64,000 nt of DNA, taken from positions 3,224,001 to 3,288,000 of the forward strand of contig NZ_CP021354.1 of the NCBI RefSeq assembly GCF_003130705.1, in the 5' to 3' direction. Shown here one piece after another: positions 9,340 to 18,027 of this stretch. A program made the translations under genes and the position numbers. The first letter of the stretch is position 1, and every line of letters starts with the position of its first letter. Source of the stretch: Rhodococcus oxybenzonivorans. Its GTDB lineage: Bacteria > Actinomycetota > Actinomycetes > Mycobacteriales > Mycobacteriaceae. The notes under the pieces are model-generated. The model saw only the letters and a program-made list of their open reading frames with translations, had not been told where the DNA came from and did not search any database.

Positions 9340-9548
9340 GTCGGACTCCTCACGGTCGTAGCGACGAGGGAGACAGGCACGGGAACGGTATGCGAACCCA
9401 GCCCGTCCTTTGCGGCTGGGGGCTCAACCGTGCAGGACACTGACGTTACCCCATCCTGTCAATTTCGGCCTCACCTCCTTCCCAAGTGCATGCTGCCCGC
9501 GACGGCGGCGGGGTGCATAGGTTCCGGGAACCCGGGTAAACGGGAGCT

Positions 9549-9635
9549 ATGGAGCTCATTGCACTGGTGATACTGGTGGCTGTCGTACTGTTCGTCGTCG
9601 CACGTCAGCGTGCGAAGAAGCGGAACCAGGGCTGA
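9549..9635 (+). CDS. 28-residue single-pass membrane peptide
   Basis: ATG 9549 follows a GGGAG ribosome-binding site at 9542-9546. The peptide is one hydrophobic helix (ELIALVILVAVVLFVVA) with a basic tail (RQRAKKRNQG) that predicts the C-terminus in the cytoplasm. It ends 29 bp before recQ on the same strand. Nothing is known of its role. The clean RBS, helix and positive-inside tail argue that it is a real small protein rather than chance. Confidence 0.6.
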   Translation: MELIALVILVAVVLFVVARQRAKKRNQG

Positions 9636-9664
9636 TTTCCCGCGATGCCGGCGACCACGTCGCC

Positions 9665-11332
9665 ATGGCGCAGACGACGATGACCGAGCGCGCATCCGAC
9701 CTATGCGAGAGATTGCAGGCGACGGCGCGGGACACATTCGGCTGGGACACCCTGCGCCCCGCACAGCTCGAGGCAATGCAGGCGTTGATGACCGGCCGCG
9801 ACGCGCTCGTCGTCATGGCCACCGGGGCGGGTAAATCGGCGATCTACCAGGTCCCCGCCGTCCTGCTGACGGGAACGACCCTGGTCATCTCCCCACTGAT
9901 CGCGTTGCAGGAGGATCAGATTGCCGGCATCGACTCGGCGGGCGCACCCCGGGCGGTGGCGATCAACTCCACACGGTCCGCACGCGACCTCGAGGCCACC
10001 TGGCGTGCTGTCGAGAAGCACGAGGCCGAGTACGTGTTCGTCGCCCCTGAACAACTGGCGAACAGCGACGTGATCTCGCGATTCGAGGCAGCGAAAGTCT
10101 TCCTCATCGTGGTGGACGAGGCGCATTGCGTCGCCGCCTGGGGCCACGATTTCCGTCCCGACTACCTACGCATCGCCGATACCGTGCGAAGGCTCGGTCA
10201 CCCACCCGTCCTCGCGCTGACCGCCACGGCGCCGCCCCCGGTCCGGCAGGAAATCATCGACCGGTTGGCGCTCGATGATCCCGCGGTGGTCGCGACGGGC
10301 TTCGACCGCCCCAACATCACCCTCGAGGTGGACCGCTACGTCAGCAGAGCGGACAAGGAACGCGCCGTACTCGACCGAGTACCGGACCTTCCGCAACCGG
10401 GATTGCTGTACACGGCGACCCGCAAGGACGCCGAATTCTACGCCGAAGAGCTGTCCACCCGCGGGCTGCGGACCGCCGCATACCACGCCGGAATGAAGAG
10501 ATCCGAGCGGGAGGCCGTACACGAACAATTCCTCGACGGCCGCTTCGACGTCGTGGCCGCGACCTCCGCCTTCGGAATGGGTATCGACAAACCCGACGTA
10601 CGCTTCGTCGTCCACGCCTCCGTTCCCGACTCCCTCGACAACTACTATCAGCAGCTCGGACGGGCGGGCCGCGACGGGGAGAGCGCGTTGGCGCTGCTGT
10701 TCTACCGGCCCGAGGAGCTGTCACTCGGCAGGTTCTTTGCGACTCACCGATCGGACGAGGATTTTCTCGCCCGGGTGTTCGAACTGCTCCGCAGCGGTGG
10801 CCGCATGAAGATCAAGGACCTCCGCGCGCCACTCGACGCCGGGAGCCGCAAGGTGACGGCAGCGATCAACCTGCTCGAACAAGTCGACGCCGTCGCCGCA
10901 GAAGGAAGAGGCTTCACGGCCCGCGACCTCAGCACCGACGAGGCCCTGAGGCGGGCAACCGACCGTGCCGCCGCGGACGAACGCCTGGCACGGTCGCGTG
11001 TCGAGATGCTGCGCGAGTACGCCGACACCCGCAACTGCCGCCGCAGCTTCCTGCTCGGATACTTCGGCGAGGCCTTCGACCCGCCCTGTGGCAACTGCGA
11101 CCGATGCTGCACAACCGAGTCCACCGAACACCCGGAGCCCACCGGCGAGGCCGCCGCCACCGACCAGGACGCACCCTGGCCAGTCGACACCGCGGACGAA
11201 CATACCGAATGGGGCCCGGGAACCGTAATGAGCACCGCACCCGACCGGATCACCGTCCTGTTCGACGACCACGGCTACCGGACCCTCTCCGTCGCCGCCG
11301 TCGAAGAGTCCGGTGTGCTGCGGTCACGGTGA
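9665..11332 (+). CDS. recQ: RecQ-family ATP-dependent DNA helicase
   Basis: RecQ unwinds DNA 3'-to-5' in recombinational repair. This 555-residue protein has motif 0 (FGWDTLRPAQLEAM), Walker A (ATGAGKSAIYQ, near residue 55), motif II VVDEAHCVAAWGHDFRPDY, the aromatic-rich loop, motif IV/V (TSAFGMGIDKPDVRFVVHA) and motif VI (QQLGRAGRDGE). The C-terminal zinc cluster is C-R-R-S-F-L-L-G-Y-F-G-E and C-G-N-C-D-R-C. There is no HRDC domain; instead the tail (EWGPGTVMSTAPDRITVLFD) forms a small beta module, as in short actinobacterial RecQs. Confidence 0.93.
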   Translation: MAQTTMTERASDLCERLQATARDTFGWDTLRPAQLEAMQALMTGRDALVVMATGAGKSAIYQVPAVLLTGTTLVISPLIALQEDQIAGIDSAGAPRAVAINSTRSARDLEATWRAVEKHEAEYVFVAPEQLANSDVISRFEAAKVFLIVVDEAHCVAAWGHDFRPDYLRIADTVRRLGHPPVLALTATAPPPVRQEIIDRLALDDPAVVATGFDRPNITLEVDRYVSRADKERAVLDRVPDLPQPGLLYTATRKDAEFYAEELSTRGLRTAAYHAGMKRSEREAVHEQFLDGRFDVVAATSAFGMGIDKPDVRFVVHASVPDSLDNYYQQLGRAGRDGESALALLFYRPEELSLGRFFATHRSDEDFLARVFELLRSGGRMKIKDLRAPLDAGSRKVTAAINLLEQVDAVAAEGRGFTARDLSTDEALRRATDRAAADERLARSRVEMLREYADTRNCRRSFLLGYFGEAFDPPCGNCDRCCTTESTEHPEPTGEAAATDQDAPWPVDTADEHTEWGPGTVMSTAPDRITVLFDDHGYRTLSVAAVEESGVLRSR

Positions 11333-11401
11333 GCGGCGCACCGGACTCCTCTCCCTCGGCCGGCTGTTTGCGGTGCGCGGCCCCTCGGGTACCACTGCGG
11401 G

Positions 11402-12280
11402 GTGACCTCGAAGACGACCGTCGTGATCGTGACGCACAACCGGGCGACGAGCCTCGCGCGCACCCTCCTCGAGCTGTCGAAACTTCGGCCCGTACCCCCG
11501 ATCGTCGTCGTCGACAACGCGTCCACCGACGACACTGCGAACGTCGTCGACGCGGCGCGCAGCGTCATTCCGGCCCTGACTACGATCACACGCTCCAGCA
11601 ATGAGGGCGCCGCCGCTCGCAACTACGGTGTGTCGGCCGCGTCGACGCCCTACATCGCGTTCTGCGACGACGATTCCTGGTGGGACCGTGACGCACTGCC
11701 CCTCGCGGAGAAGGTGCTGGACGAGCATCCCGCCGTCGCGCTGCTCGCCGCCCGCACCCTCGTCGGCCCCGAGGCCCGCAACGATCCGCTCAACGACCTC
11801 TTGGCCCGCAGTCCGCTCGGAACACGGCCCGGTGCCCCCGGCCCCTCGGTGCTAGGTTTCCTCGCCTGCGCGTCGGTGGTGCGACGATCGGCATTCGAGA
11901 ATGTGGGGGGCTTCTCGTACGTGCTCGAGTTCGTGGGGGAGGAGGCGCTACTCGCACTCGATCTCGCCGCGCAGGGGTGGGAACTGTGTTACGTCGAGGA
12001 CGTCGTCGCCTACCACCATCCCTCCCCGGTTCGCGCAAACGCGAGCCGCCGACGCAACCGCGAGATCCGCAACGACACCCTGACCGTCGTGATGCGGCGA
12101 CCGGTGCCGACCGTCGCGAGTGCCCTCATCTCCCTCATGTTCGCGGCGGTCCGGACACCGTCCGCGGCGCCGGCGTTGTTCGACACGATCCGCAAGCTCC
12201 CCGCCGCGGTTGCGCACCGGCGGGTTGTGCCCACTCACCTCGAACGCCGTCTCGAAGAACTCGAGAGGGGCCGGCCGTGA
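11402..12280 (+). CDS. GT2 glycosyltransferase (tandem paralogue 1)
   Basis: This 292-residue GT-A enzyme starts at GTG 11402. Family 2 features are TTVVIVTHNRATSLARTLLE, PIVVVDNASTDDTANVVDAA, NEGAAARNYGV, and the metal-binding D-D-D in AFCDDDSWW. The later part has VGEEALLALDLAAQGWELCY and a C-terminal Arg-rich helix (RRRNREIRNDTLTVVMRRP) typical of actinobacterial envelope GT2 proteins. It overlaps the next, similar gene by 4 bp. Both lie outside the GT operon at 3394-7392 but are only 2.1 kb from the STAS gene that heads the minus-strand run. Confidence 0.88.
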   Translation: MTSKTTVVIVTHNRATSLARTLLELSKLRPVPPIVVVDNASTDDTANVVDAARSVIPALTTITRSSNEGAAARNYGVSAASTPYIAFCDDDSWWDRDALPLAEKVLDEHPAVALLAARTLVGPEARNDPLNDLLARSPLGTRPGAPGPSVLGFLACASVVRRSAFENVGGFSYVLEFVGEEALLALDLAAQGWELCYVEDVVAYHHPSPVRANASRRRNREIRNDTLTVVMRRPVPTVASALISLMFAAVRTPSAAPALFDTIRKLPAAVAHRRVVPTHLERRLEELERGRP

Positions 12281-13191
12281 GCGGGGCCGAACCGCAGAAG
12301 CCGTCGCCGGTCACGGTGGTGGTCTTGACCTACAACCGATGCGCCGAACTGCGCAAAACCCTCGCCCACATGACCACCCTGCCCGACCGTGCACTGATCA
12401 TCGTGGCGGACAATGGCTCCGGTGACGGCACCACCGACATGGTGCGGCGCGAATTCCCGCAGGTCCGGCTCCTTGCCCTGGACGACAACCTCGGCGCCGT
12501 CGCCCGGAACCGGGCCGTCGAGCTGGTGACGAGCCCATATGTGGCGTTCTGCGACGACGACACCCGCTGGCAACCAGGTGCCCTGACCGTCGGCGCCGCG
12601 GTCCTCGGCGCGCATCCGACGATCGGATCCGTGACCGGGAAGTGCTTGGTGGCACCCGACCTTGTCGAGGACCCGATCACTCCCGAGTTCCGGGACTCAC
12701 CGGTACCCGGGCCATCGTGGCTGCCGGGTCCGGCTGTCCTCGGCGTGATGGCCGGCCTCACGATGTTCCGGGTGGAGGCATTCCGTCAGGTCGGCGGCTT
12801 CTGCGAGAAGATGTGGCTGGGCGGCGAGGAAGAACTCCTTGCCCTCGATCTCGCCGCCGCCGGCTGGTGGATGGTGTGGAACGAGGACATGGTGATCCAT
12901 CACGAGCCCTCGGTGAGCCGGGACGCCACCCGCCGCCGGCAACTCGGTATCCGCAACACTCTGTGGACCCTCTGGTTGCGGCGTCCGGTGCGAAGCGCGG
13001 CGCGCCGCTCTCTGGTGATTCTGCGTAGCGCCCCGAAAGACCGCGCTACCGCGGCTGCCGTGCTCGAGGCCCTCAGGTCGACCCCGTGGGTTCTACGTCA
13101 CCGGCGCGTCGTGCCCGACACCGTGGAAGCCGGACTGGTGCTCCTCGAGGAACCGCAGTCCCGGTCGAAGGCACGCCGATACATCGGCTGA
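12277..13191 (+). CDS. GT2 glycosyltransferase (tandem paralogue 2)
   Basis: GTG 12277 overlaps the previous TGA; the product is 304 residues. It mirrors its neighbour: VTVVVLTYNRCAELRKTLAH, IIVADNGSGDGTTDMV, LGAVARNRAVE, AFCDDDTRWQ (D-D-D), GGEEELLALDLAAAGWWMVW, and RRRQLGIRNTLWTLWLRRPV. The pair clearly arose by tandem duplication and may act on successive sugars or form a heteromer. Acceptor and donor are unknown. It ends 22 bp from the convergent GAF-ANTAR gene. Confidence 0.88.
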   Translation: MSGAEPQKPSPVTVVVLTYNRCAELRKTLAHMTTLPDRALIIVADNGSGDGTTDMVRREFPQVRLLALDDNLGAVARNRAVELVTSPYVAFCDDDTRWQPGALTVGAAVLGAHPTIGSVTGKCLVAPDLVEDPITPEFRDSPVPGPSWLPGPAVLGVMAGLTMFRVEAFRQVGGFCEKMWLGGEEELLALDLAAAGWWMVWNEDMVIHHEPSVSRDATRRRQLGIRNTLWTLWLRRPVRSAARRSLVILRSAPKDRATAAAVLEALRSTPWVLRHRRVVPDTVEAGLVLLEEPQSRSKARRYIG

Positions 13192-13213
13192 CCCGAGCTT
13201 TGTCCGCGATTCG

Positions 13214-14071
13214 TCAGTCGGAGTCGCCATCATCAGCGGCGACGGCCTCGACCACCTCGTGCGCCACGGTGACCAGCTTGACGTTCCTGCGCTGCGAGTT
13301 GGTCACCAGCATCCGGAACGCCTCGTCGGCCGAGATCCGCTCCGCCGCCATGAGAATTCCCTTCGCCTGCTCGATGACACCGCGCGTGACCATGGCCTTT
13401 TTCAACCCGGCCACCTCGTCGTGGGCTGCCGCCGCCTCACGCGTCATCCTGGTCACCACCTCGGCGAAACTGGTGAAGATCCTCAGCAACGCCACATCGA
13501 GATCGCCGAATCCATGGCTGCCGAGACTGTACAAATTCAGGGAACTGGCGTGCGCCTCACCCACCCGCAACGGCGCCGACAGGTAACTGGCAGCACCGAT
13601 GTCGTGCACGTCGGCCGCGAACGCCGGCCACCGTTCGACAACTTCGTCGACTCGGACCTTGACGATCTGCCCCGTGGTGGCCGCCTCCAGGCAGGGGCCC
13701 TCACCGTTGCGGTACTGGTTCAAGTCGATGTCCACTACGCGCCGATCGGTGCACGCCGCGGTCTCGGCACGCCCATCCTCGTCCATCAGGGTCACACCGG
13801 CCATGTCCGCTTCGACAATCGTCGACACCACACAGTCACACAATTCCTGCAGGAAACCCTGCAGCTGCGCGGGGGTGGTCAGACGGCGCTGCAGGTTGTC
13901 CAGCGCGCTCGCAATTGCGTCGACACGACGGTGCCGCGCCAGAGTGTCGTCGGCACGACGGTGCCGCGCCAGAGTGTCGTCGGCACGGCGGTGCCGACCC
14001 GGAGTGACGTCGGCACCGAGTTCCTCGGGCAATGGCACTACTCTCCCTATTTCAGGCGAGCGAGTACCCAT
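13214..14071 (-). CDS. GAF and ANTAR domain protein with repeated linker
   Basis: The 285 residues comprise a low-complexity N-terminus, a GAF domain (about 60-210: CVVSTIVEADMAGVTLMDED, EGPCLEAATTGQIVKVRVDE) and an ANTAR domain (about 222-278: VAGLKKAMVTRGVIEQAKGI, RRNVKLVTVAHEVVEAV). It probably acts as a ligand-gated antiterminator on RNA. Residues 22-51 are three copies of a 10-residue unit of the form H-R-R-A-D-D-T-L-A-R, encoded by the 30-bp DNA repeat at 13921-14010. The repeated stretch is Arg/Asp rich and probably disordered. It shares architecture with the protein at 2567-3391. Confidence 0.87.
   Translation of the reverse strand: MGTRSPEIGRVVPLPEELGADVTPGRHRRADDTLARHRRADDTLARHRRVDAIASALDNLQRRLTTPAQLQGFLQELCDCVVSTIVEADMAGVTLMDEDGRAETAACTDRRVVDIDLNQYRNGEGPCLEAATTGQIVKVRVDEVVERWPAFAADVHDIGAASYLSAPLRVGEAHASSLNLYSLGSHGFGDLDVALLRIFTSFAEVVTRMTREAAAAHDEVAGLKKAMVTRGVIEQAKGILMAAERISADEAFRMLVTNSQRRNVKLVTVAHEVVEAVAADDGDSD
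13921..14010. repeat. 30-bp tandem repeat, three copies, inside GAF-ANTAR gene
   Basis: Three adjacent 30-bp units start at 13921, 13951 and 13981. The first two differ at one base (CGACAC versus CGGCAC at the start); the third differs at several more. The period is a multiple of three, so copy-number change keeps the reading frame and only lengthens the N-terminal linker. Confidence 0.9.
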
Positions 14072-14204
14072 GCACCCGCCGCCACTTCAGCGGTATGGCA
14101 GGTGTCTCTACCGAACAAACATCGGAATACTACCGCCTCGCCCCGCCTCCTCCGTGTCGAGACCGCAGTCGCAGCATCCGGAATGTCGTCACCGCTGGTG
14201 ACGG

Positions 14205-14745
14205 GGGTGGGAACACCTCCTTGGCCTTTATCTTCGCCCCCTGTACGACGAGGTGCCATGCGTTGGCATCGCCCGCGAGTACCGCCCCCGCCGTCGACTT
14301 CATCTGCTCATAGGTGGCGTGCGGGGGAATCGGTGTGCGCCACCCATCGCGCGTAACTTCCAGGTGACCCGATTGAGGTCGTTGTTGTGGAAGATGCACA
14401 CGATCAGGCGGGCGTCGGTCCACTCCCGGTGATAGCGGGCGATGGTCAGGAGTTCGGCGAGTCCTTCATCTGCATCGCCCCGTCACCGACGAGCGCGACA
14501 ACCGGACGGCCGGGATGCGCGAACTTGGCGCCGAGAGCGTAGGGACACCCGCACCCATGGTGGCCAGCGTGCCGGACAACGATCCGCGCATGTCTTCCCG
14601 CAACCGCACGCACCGCGCGTGTTCGACCCGACCATCAGCAGCGTCCCGCATCAGCTCGTAGCTGGGCCAGGTGCCGAGCAAGCCGATCGCGCCGGTGACG
14701 AACGGCGGATCATCGGGAGCAGTCCGGCCGCCCCAGCAGCATGAC
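14205..14745 (-). pseudogene. decayed TPP-dependent pyruvate oxidase/dehydrogenase (PoxB-like)
   Basis: Reading the minus strand in several frames recovers scattered pieces of a PoxB-type enzyme in the right order. They are APDDPPFVTGAIGLLGTWPS (about 14680-14740), EDMRGSLSGTLATMGAG, then after a -1 shift CPYALGAKFAHPGRPVVALV-GDGAM, then after another shift RLIVCIFHNNDLNRVTW, and last the C-terminal piece ATYEQMKSTAGAVLAGDANA-WHLVVQGAK. The N-terminal half is absent and roughly 100 residues are missing between GTWPSYELMRDA and the REDMRGSL block. The G-D-G TPP motif is still visible. At least three frame changes rule out a functional product. Confidence 0.78.
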
Positions 14746-14844
14746 ACCGTGGCGCGAACGGGTTTGGCCCGCGCAGTCCGGGGCATAGCTACAACAGTGG
14801 GTCCGTCGAGGACACACGCTTCGCAGCGCTGTCGAGGAGGAATC

Positions 14845-15309
14845 ATGGGTACCGAACCAGGCGAGCAGCTCCAAGAGGAGCCGCAAGCCGAACGGGGTCC
14901 CGTCGGCTCACGCGACTCGGGTCCGGACGAAGCCGGGGCGGGTCCGTCGGACCGGGAGGCGGGAACCTTGGATCAGGAGGAAGTGGCCACGACGGGTGAA
15001 GGCCCTGATCCCGGTCGGGAACACGTCGCCGGGCCCGCCGGCGGCTCCACTCCACCGGGAGACGCCCAGCCCGCAACACCGCCCTACGACGGCCGCACCA
15101 CCAGCACGGCCGAGGGCCGTCCGGAGCACGACGAGCACGTCGACGCGAACCGGCTCCAGGACAAGGATCCCGACGACACAGCCCGCGGAGCGGTAGCGTC
15201 GCCGTCGGAGGAGAAGCCGGCGGCCGACACCGAGCAGGCGGAGTCGAGCGACGAGGGCGTCGGACCTGCACACGAAACAGGTGTCGGTAAGGGCGAAGAC
15301 AAGAAGTAG
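14845..15309 (+). CDS. acidic, disordered hypothetical protein
   Basis: ATG 14845 lies behind a strong GAGGAGG site (14834-14840). The 154 residues are almost all E, D, G, P, S, T, A and Q (for example GEQLQEEPQAERGPVGSRDS) with no predicted helix core, signal peptide or membrane segment. It ends in a Lys/Asp tail (GVGKGEDKK). Such proteins occur in actinobacteria near stress genes, but no family is recognised here. The clear RBS and normal GC pattern support a real gene; the function is unknown. Confidence 0.65.
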   Translation: MGTEPGEQLQEEPQAERGPVGSRDSGPDEAGAGPSDREAGTLDQEEVATTGEGPDPGREHVAGPAGGSTPPGDAQPATPPYDGRTTSTAEGRPEHDEHVDANRLQDKDPDDTARGAVASPSEEKPAADTEQAESSDEGVGPAHETGVGKGEDKK

Positions 15310-15324
15310 ACCTGGCCGCCGCCT

Positions 15325-15543
15325 CTACGGACGGCGGAGCTTCTTCTTGTGGGAGCTGTCACAAAAGGGCGCAATGCCGGTTCTTCCACACCGGCACAGC
15401 GCCACCGTGGCCCGGTTCGACGGTAACGGGTTACCGTCGGTATCGAACAATTGCGCCGAACCGCGGACGAGAAGTGGCCCATCCGGGCACACCGTGATGG
15501 TCACGTCGGATCCGTCGGTTCCCGTTGTGAAATTGGAGTCCAT
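15325..15543 (-). CDS. CDGSH-type iron-sulfur protein
   Basis: This 72-residue protein has the CDGSH-type 2Fe-2S motif near its C-terminus: C-R-C-G-R-T-G-I-A-P-F-C-D-S-S-H-K (three Cys and one His ligand). CDGSH proteins carry a redox-active, labile 2Fe-2S cluster and are used in electron or cluster transfer. ATG 15543 is chosen because AAGGTGG lies at the right distance upstream on the minus strand; an in-frame ATG at 15558 lacks a site. Its start codon abuts the start codon of the divergent diiron-enzyme gene inside the palindrome CATATG. Confidence 0.85.
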   Translation of the reverse strand: MDSNFTTGTDGSDVTITVCPDGPLLVRGSAQLFDTDGNPLPSNRATVALCRCGRTGIAPFCDSSHKKKLRRP

Positions 15544-16626
15544 ATGACCACCTTGCACTCTCGGTCGTTGTCGGAGACAGTGGCCCCTTCCGGATCCGCG
15601 ATGCCGTTTCCTGCATCACGCGGCCCCGTGAGCGAGCTCTTGTTCTCCATTCTGCGCGGAGACGTCGAGGACAGCGAATCGTTGGTGACGGCGGCGCGTT
15701 CCCTCACAGAAACTTCCGCGGACACGACGGTCGACGGGCGTCCCGCCATCCTCTACGACGAGGACGCCCAGATCTGTCTCACCGCCCTCTACGAACTGCA
15801 TCTGCAGGGCATTGCGGGCGTCGGAGACGACTGGGAGTGGAACACCGATCTGCTCGCGGCGCGGGAAGCTCTGGAGGTTCCGTTCGAGGCGGCCATCCGG
15901 ATCGTCGCGAACCCGCCGACCGATTCGACAGGTGTGGTGGCGGAACTGTGGAAAATGACCGCACCCACCGCCGGACCCGGCCTGTCCGCCTTCATGGCAC
16001 GCGACGCCGACCTCCAGCACTTCCGCGAACTGCTCGTCCACCGCTCACTGAACCAGCTCCGCGAAGCGGACGTGCACACGCTCGGCATCCCGCGACTCGC
16101 CGGCGCACCGAAGGCGGCGTTGGTCGAAGTTCAATCGGACGAATACGGCGGTGGCCGCCCCGAGCGCATGCACTCCGCACTGTTCGCCACCACCATGCGG
16201 GAACTCGGGCTCTCCGACCGCTACGCCCACTACATCGACGCCGTTCCCGCGATCACCCTGGCGTCCCTGAACGCGCTCTCACTATTCGGCCTTCACCGCC
16301 GCCTACTGGGTGCACTGGTCGGGCACCTCTGCGCGGTCGAAACCACCTCGGCATTGCCGAGTAAGAAATACAGCGCCGGACTGACCCGGCTCGGCTTCGG
16401 CAAGGCCGCCACGCTGTTCTTCGACGAGCACGTCGAAGCCGACTCCGTGCACGAGCAGATAGTCTGCCGCGACCTCGCGGGCGGTCTGGTGTCCGCGAGC
16501 CCGTCAACCGGCGACGATATCCTGCTCGGCGCCGCGGCGTGCCTCGCATTCGACGACCTCGTCGGTGACCACGTCACCCGATGCTGGGAACAGGGCATCA
16601 GCTCACTGCGGCAGGAGATCGAGTAG
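15544..16626 (+). CDS. iron-containing redox enzyme (haem-oxygenase-like diiron family)
   Basis: The 360 residues match the iron-containing redox enzyme family (haem-oxygenase-like fold, diiron or HDO type) by their E/H-rich helices. These include ALYELHLQGI, ALVEVQSDEYGGGRPERMHS, LCAVETTSAL and TLFFDEHVEADSVHEQIVCR. The E-x-x-x-D-E-Y and D-E-H-x-x-x-D-x-x-H-E groups are the likely iron ligands. Known relatives oxidise or cleave amino-acid or fatty-acid-derived substrates. The start at ATG 15544 has GGAG at 15534-15537. The divergent CDGSH gene probably supplies electrons or assembles its metal centre. Confidence 0.78.
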   Translation: MTTLHSRSLSETVAPSGSAMPFPASRGPVSELLFSILRGDVEDSESLVTAARSLTETSADTTVDGRPAILYDEDAQICLTALYELHLQGIAGVGDDWEWNTDLLAAREALEVPFEAAIRIVANPPTDSTGVVAELWKMTAPTAGPGLSAFMARDADLQHFRELLVHRSLNQLREADVHTLGIPRLAGAPKAALVEVQSDEYGGGRPERMHSALFATTMRELGLSDRYAHYIDAVPAITLASLNALSLFGLHRRLLGALVGHLCAVETTSALPSKKYSAGLTRLGFGKAATLFFDEHVEADSVHEQIVCRDLAGGLVSASPSTGDDILLGAAACLAFDDLVGDHVTRCWEQGISSLRQEIE

Positions 16627-16641
16627 ACGCCGAACCACGCC

Positions 16642-18027
16642 TCAGGTTCCGGATGCCGCGACCGCGCTCTCGAGGTCACTGAGCGACGTCTCGAGATGCG
16701 TGATGATGCGCTGCAGGTGGGGGACCGCGTGACGGTCGCCGACGACGCCGACATCGAGTTGACCCGCCCGACTGGTGACCGTGATGCTCAGCGCCTGACC
16801 GCCGAGGATCGTCGGCACCGGATACACGGCGTCCAGGCGGGCGCCGTTCCAGTACCTCGGCCTCGACGGGCCCGGCATGTACGAAATCATGACGTTGAAC
16901 GGCGGGGGAGTGTCGTCGACGAACCTTCGCACCGGTTCGAGCAGTATCGGACTGATCGCGAGCGCGCTCATCAGCTGGAACTGGTTGTGGCTGAGCGCAC
17001 CGAACACCTTGTGCGTGTGTTCCATGGCGTCCGTGATGCGCGCCAGACGCGCTGCCGGATTGCGTTCATCGGTGGCCAAGCCCACGACCATCGCACCCAC
17101 ACCGTGATCCCGCCCGCGCGGTCCGATCGCAGGACCGCCGAGATCGAGTGGCACCGGCAGCATCGCCGTCAACGGCGCATCCGGTAGCGCGTAATTCTCG
17201 AGCAGATAGCTACGGAGCGCGCCCGAACACATCGCGAGAACGACCGTGTCGATGGTGGTGCGGGCGGCCGATGCGACGGCCAGCAGTCGCCGAATCGGCC
17301 ACGACCGCGCCGCCACCTTCCGGGCCCGACCCACCGGCACGTTCAGCATGGTGTGGGGCGACTGCAGGGGGAGGGTCAGATGCTGCTCACGGAGGCCGTC
17401 CATGGTGGCCTTCGCGGCCGCGGGGACCACACCCACCAGGCTGGTCGCCGCCCGCCAGCCCGCACGGACGGCCGCCACCGGGAACGGTGAGGTGCGCTGC
17501 GACTTCGCCGCGACACCGGGTGTCCACGGCGCCGGGCAGTTCGTGTCGTCGGGCTCACTCGACAAGGCATGATGGAGCAACCGCAAACCCGCCGGACCGT
17601 CCATCAGCGACAGGTGAATCTTCGAGTACACGGCGGTCCGCCCGTCGGCGAGTCCTTCGATGACATGCATCTCCCACATCGGATGCTGCGGATCGAGCGG
17701 TATTCCGTGCATCTGGGACACCAGAGACAGCAAATCGTCCATCCGTCCGGCGCCCGGCACCGCGCTGTGCCGCACGTGATACCCCAGATCCAACCGGTCA
17801 TCGACCGACCACCACGGATAACCGACTCCTCGAAGCGGGCGAATAGCCCGCTTACGGAACAGTTGGGACGACTCCTCCTGGGACGTCAACGCCTCGAACA
17901 TCGTCCGGGCGTGGTCTACGCCGGCCTCGGCCGGCGGATCGAACAGTTCGAGCGCCCCCACGTGCAGCGGATGGGACGGTGTCTCGAACAGCACGAACAG
18001 CGCCTCCATGGGGCTCATCACCAACAT
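16642..18027 (-). CDS. wax ester synthase/diacylglycerol acyltransferase (WS/DGAT) paralogue with altered active site
   Basis: The 461-residue length and order of motifs fit the WS/DGAT family, which acylates diacylglycerol or alcohols for storage lipid. Visible are the start MSPMEALFVLFETPSHPLHVG-type segment, the V-D-D-R-L-D-L-G-Y-H-V-R region, P-L-D-x-x-x-P-M-W-E-M, the central P-L-D-L-G-G loop, and the late FNVMISYMPGPSRP. The catalytic motif HHxxxDG reads H-L-S-L-M-D-G (residues 138-144): the second His is Leu. Either the enzyme is inactive, uses another base, or does a different reaction. ATG 18027 or 18018 may be the start. Rhodococci carry many WS/DGAT paralogues. Confidence 0.85.
   Translation of the reverse strand: MLVMSPMEALFVLFETPSHPLHVGALELFDPPAEAGVDHARTMFEALTSQEESSQLFRKRAIRPLRGVGYPWWSVDDRLDLGYHVRHSAVPGAGRMDDLLSLVSQMHGIPLDPQHPMWEMHVIEGLADGRTAVYSKIHLSLMDGPAGLRLLHHALSSEPDDTNCPAPWTPGVAAKSQRTSPFPVAAVRAGWRAATSLVGVVPAAAKATMDGLREQHLTLPLQSPHTMLNVPVGRARKVAARSWPIRRLLAVASAARTTIDTVVLAMCSGALRSYLLENYALPDAPLTAMLPVPLDLGGPAIGPRGRDHGVGAMVVGLATDERNPAARLARITDAMEHTHKVFGALSHNQFQLMSALAISPILLEPVRRFVDDTPPPFNVMISYMPGPSRPRYWNGARLDAVYPVPTILGGQALSITVTSRAGQLDVGVVGDRHAVPHLQRIITHLETSLSDLESAVAASGT

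Noticed and set aside
13921..14010. Repeat units of 30 bp considered as a CRISPR array
   Set aside because: The units are contiguous with no spacers, lie in frame within a coding gene, and no cas genes are present.
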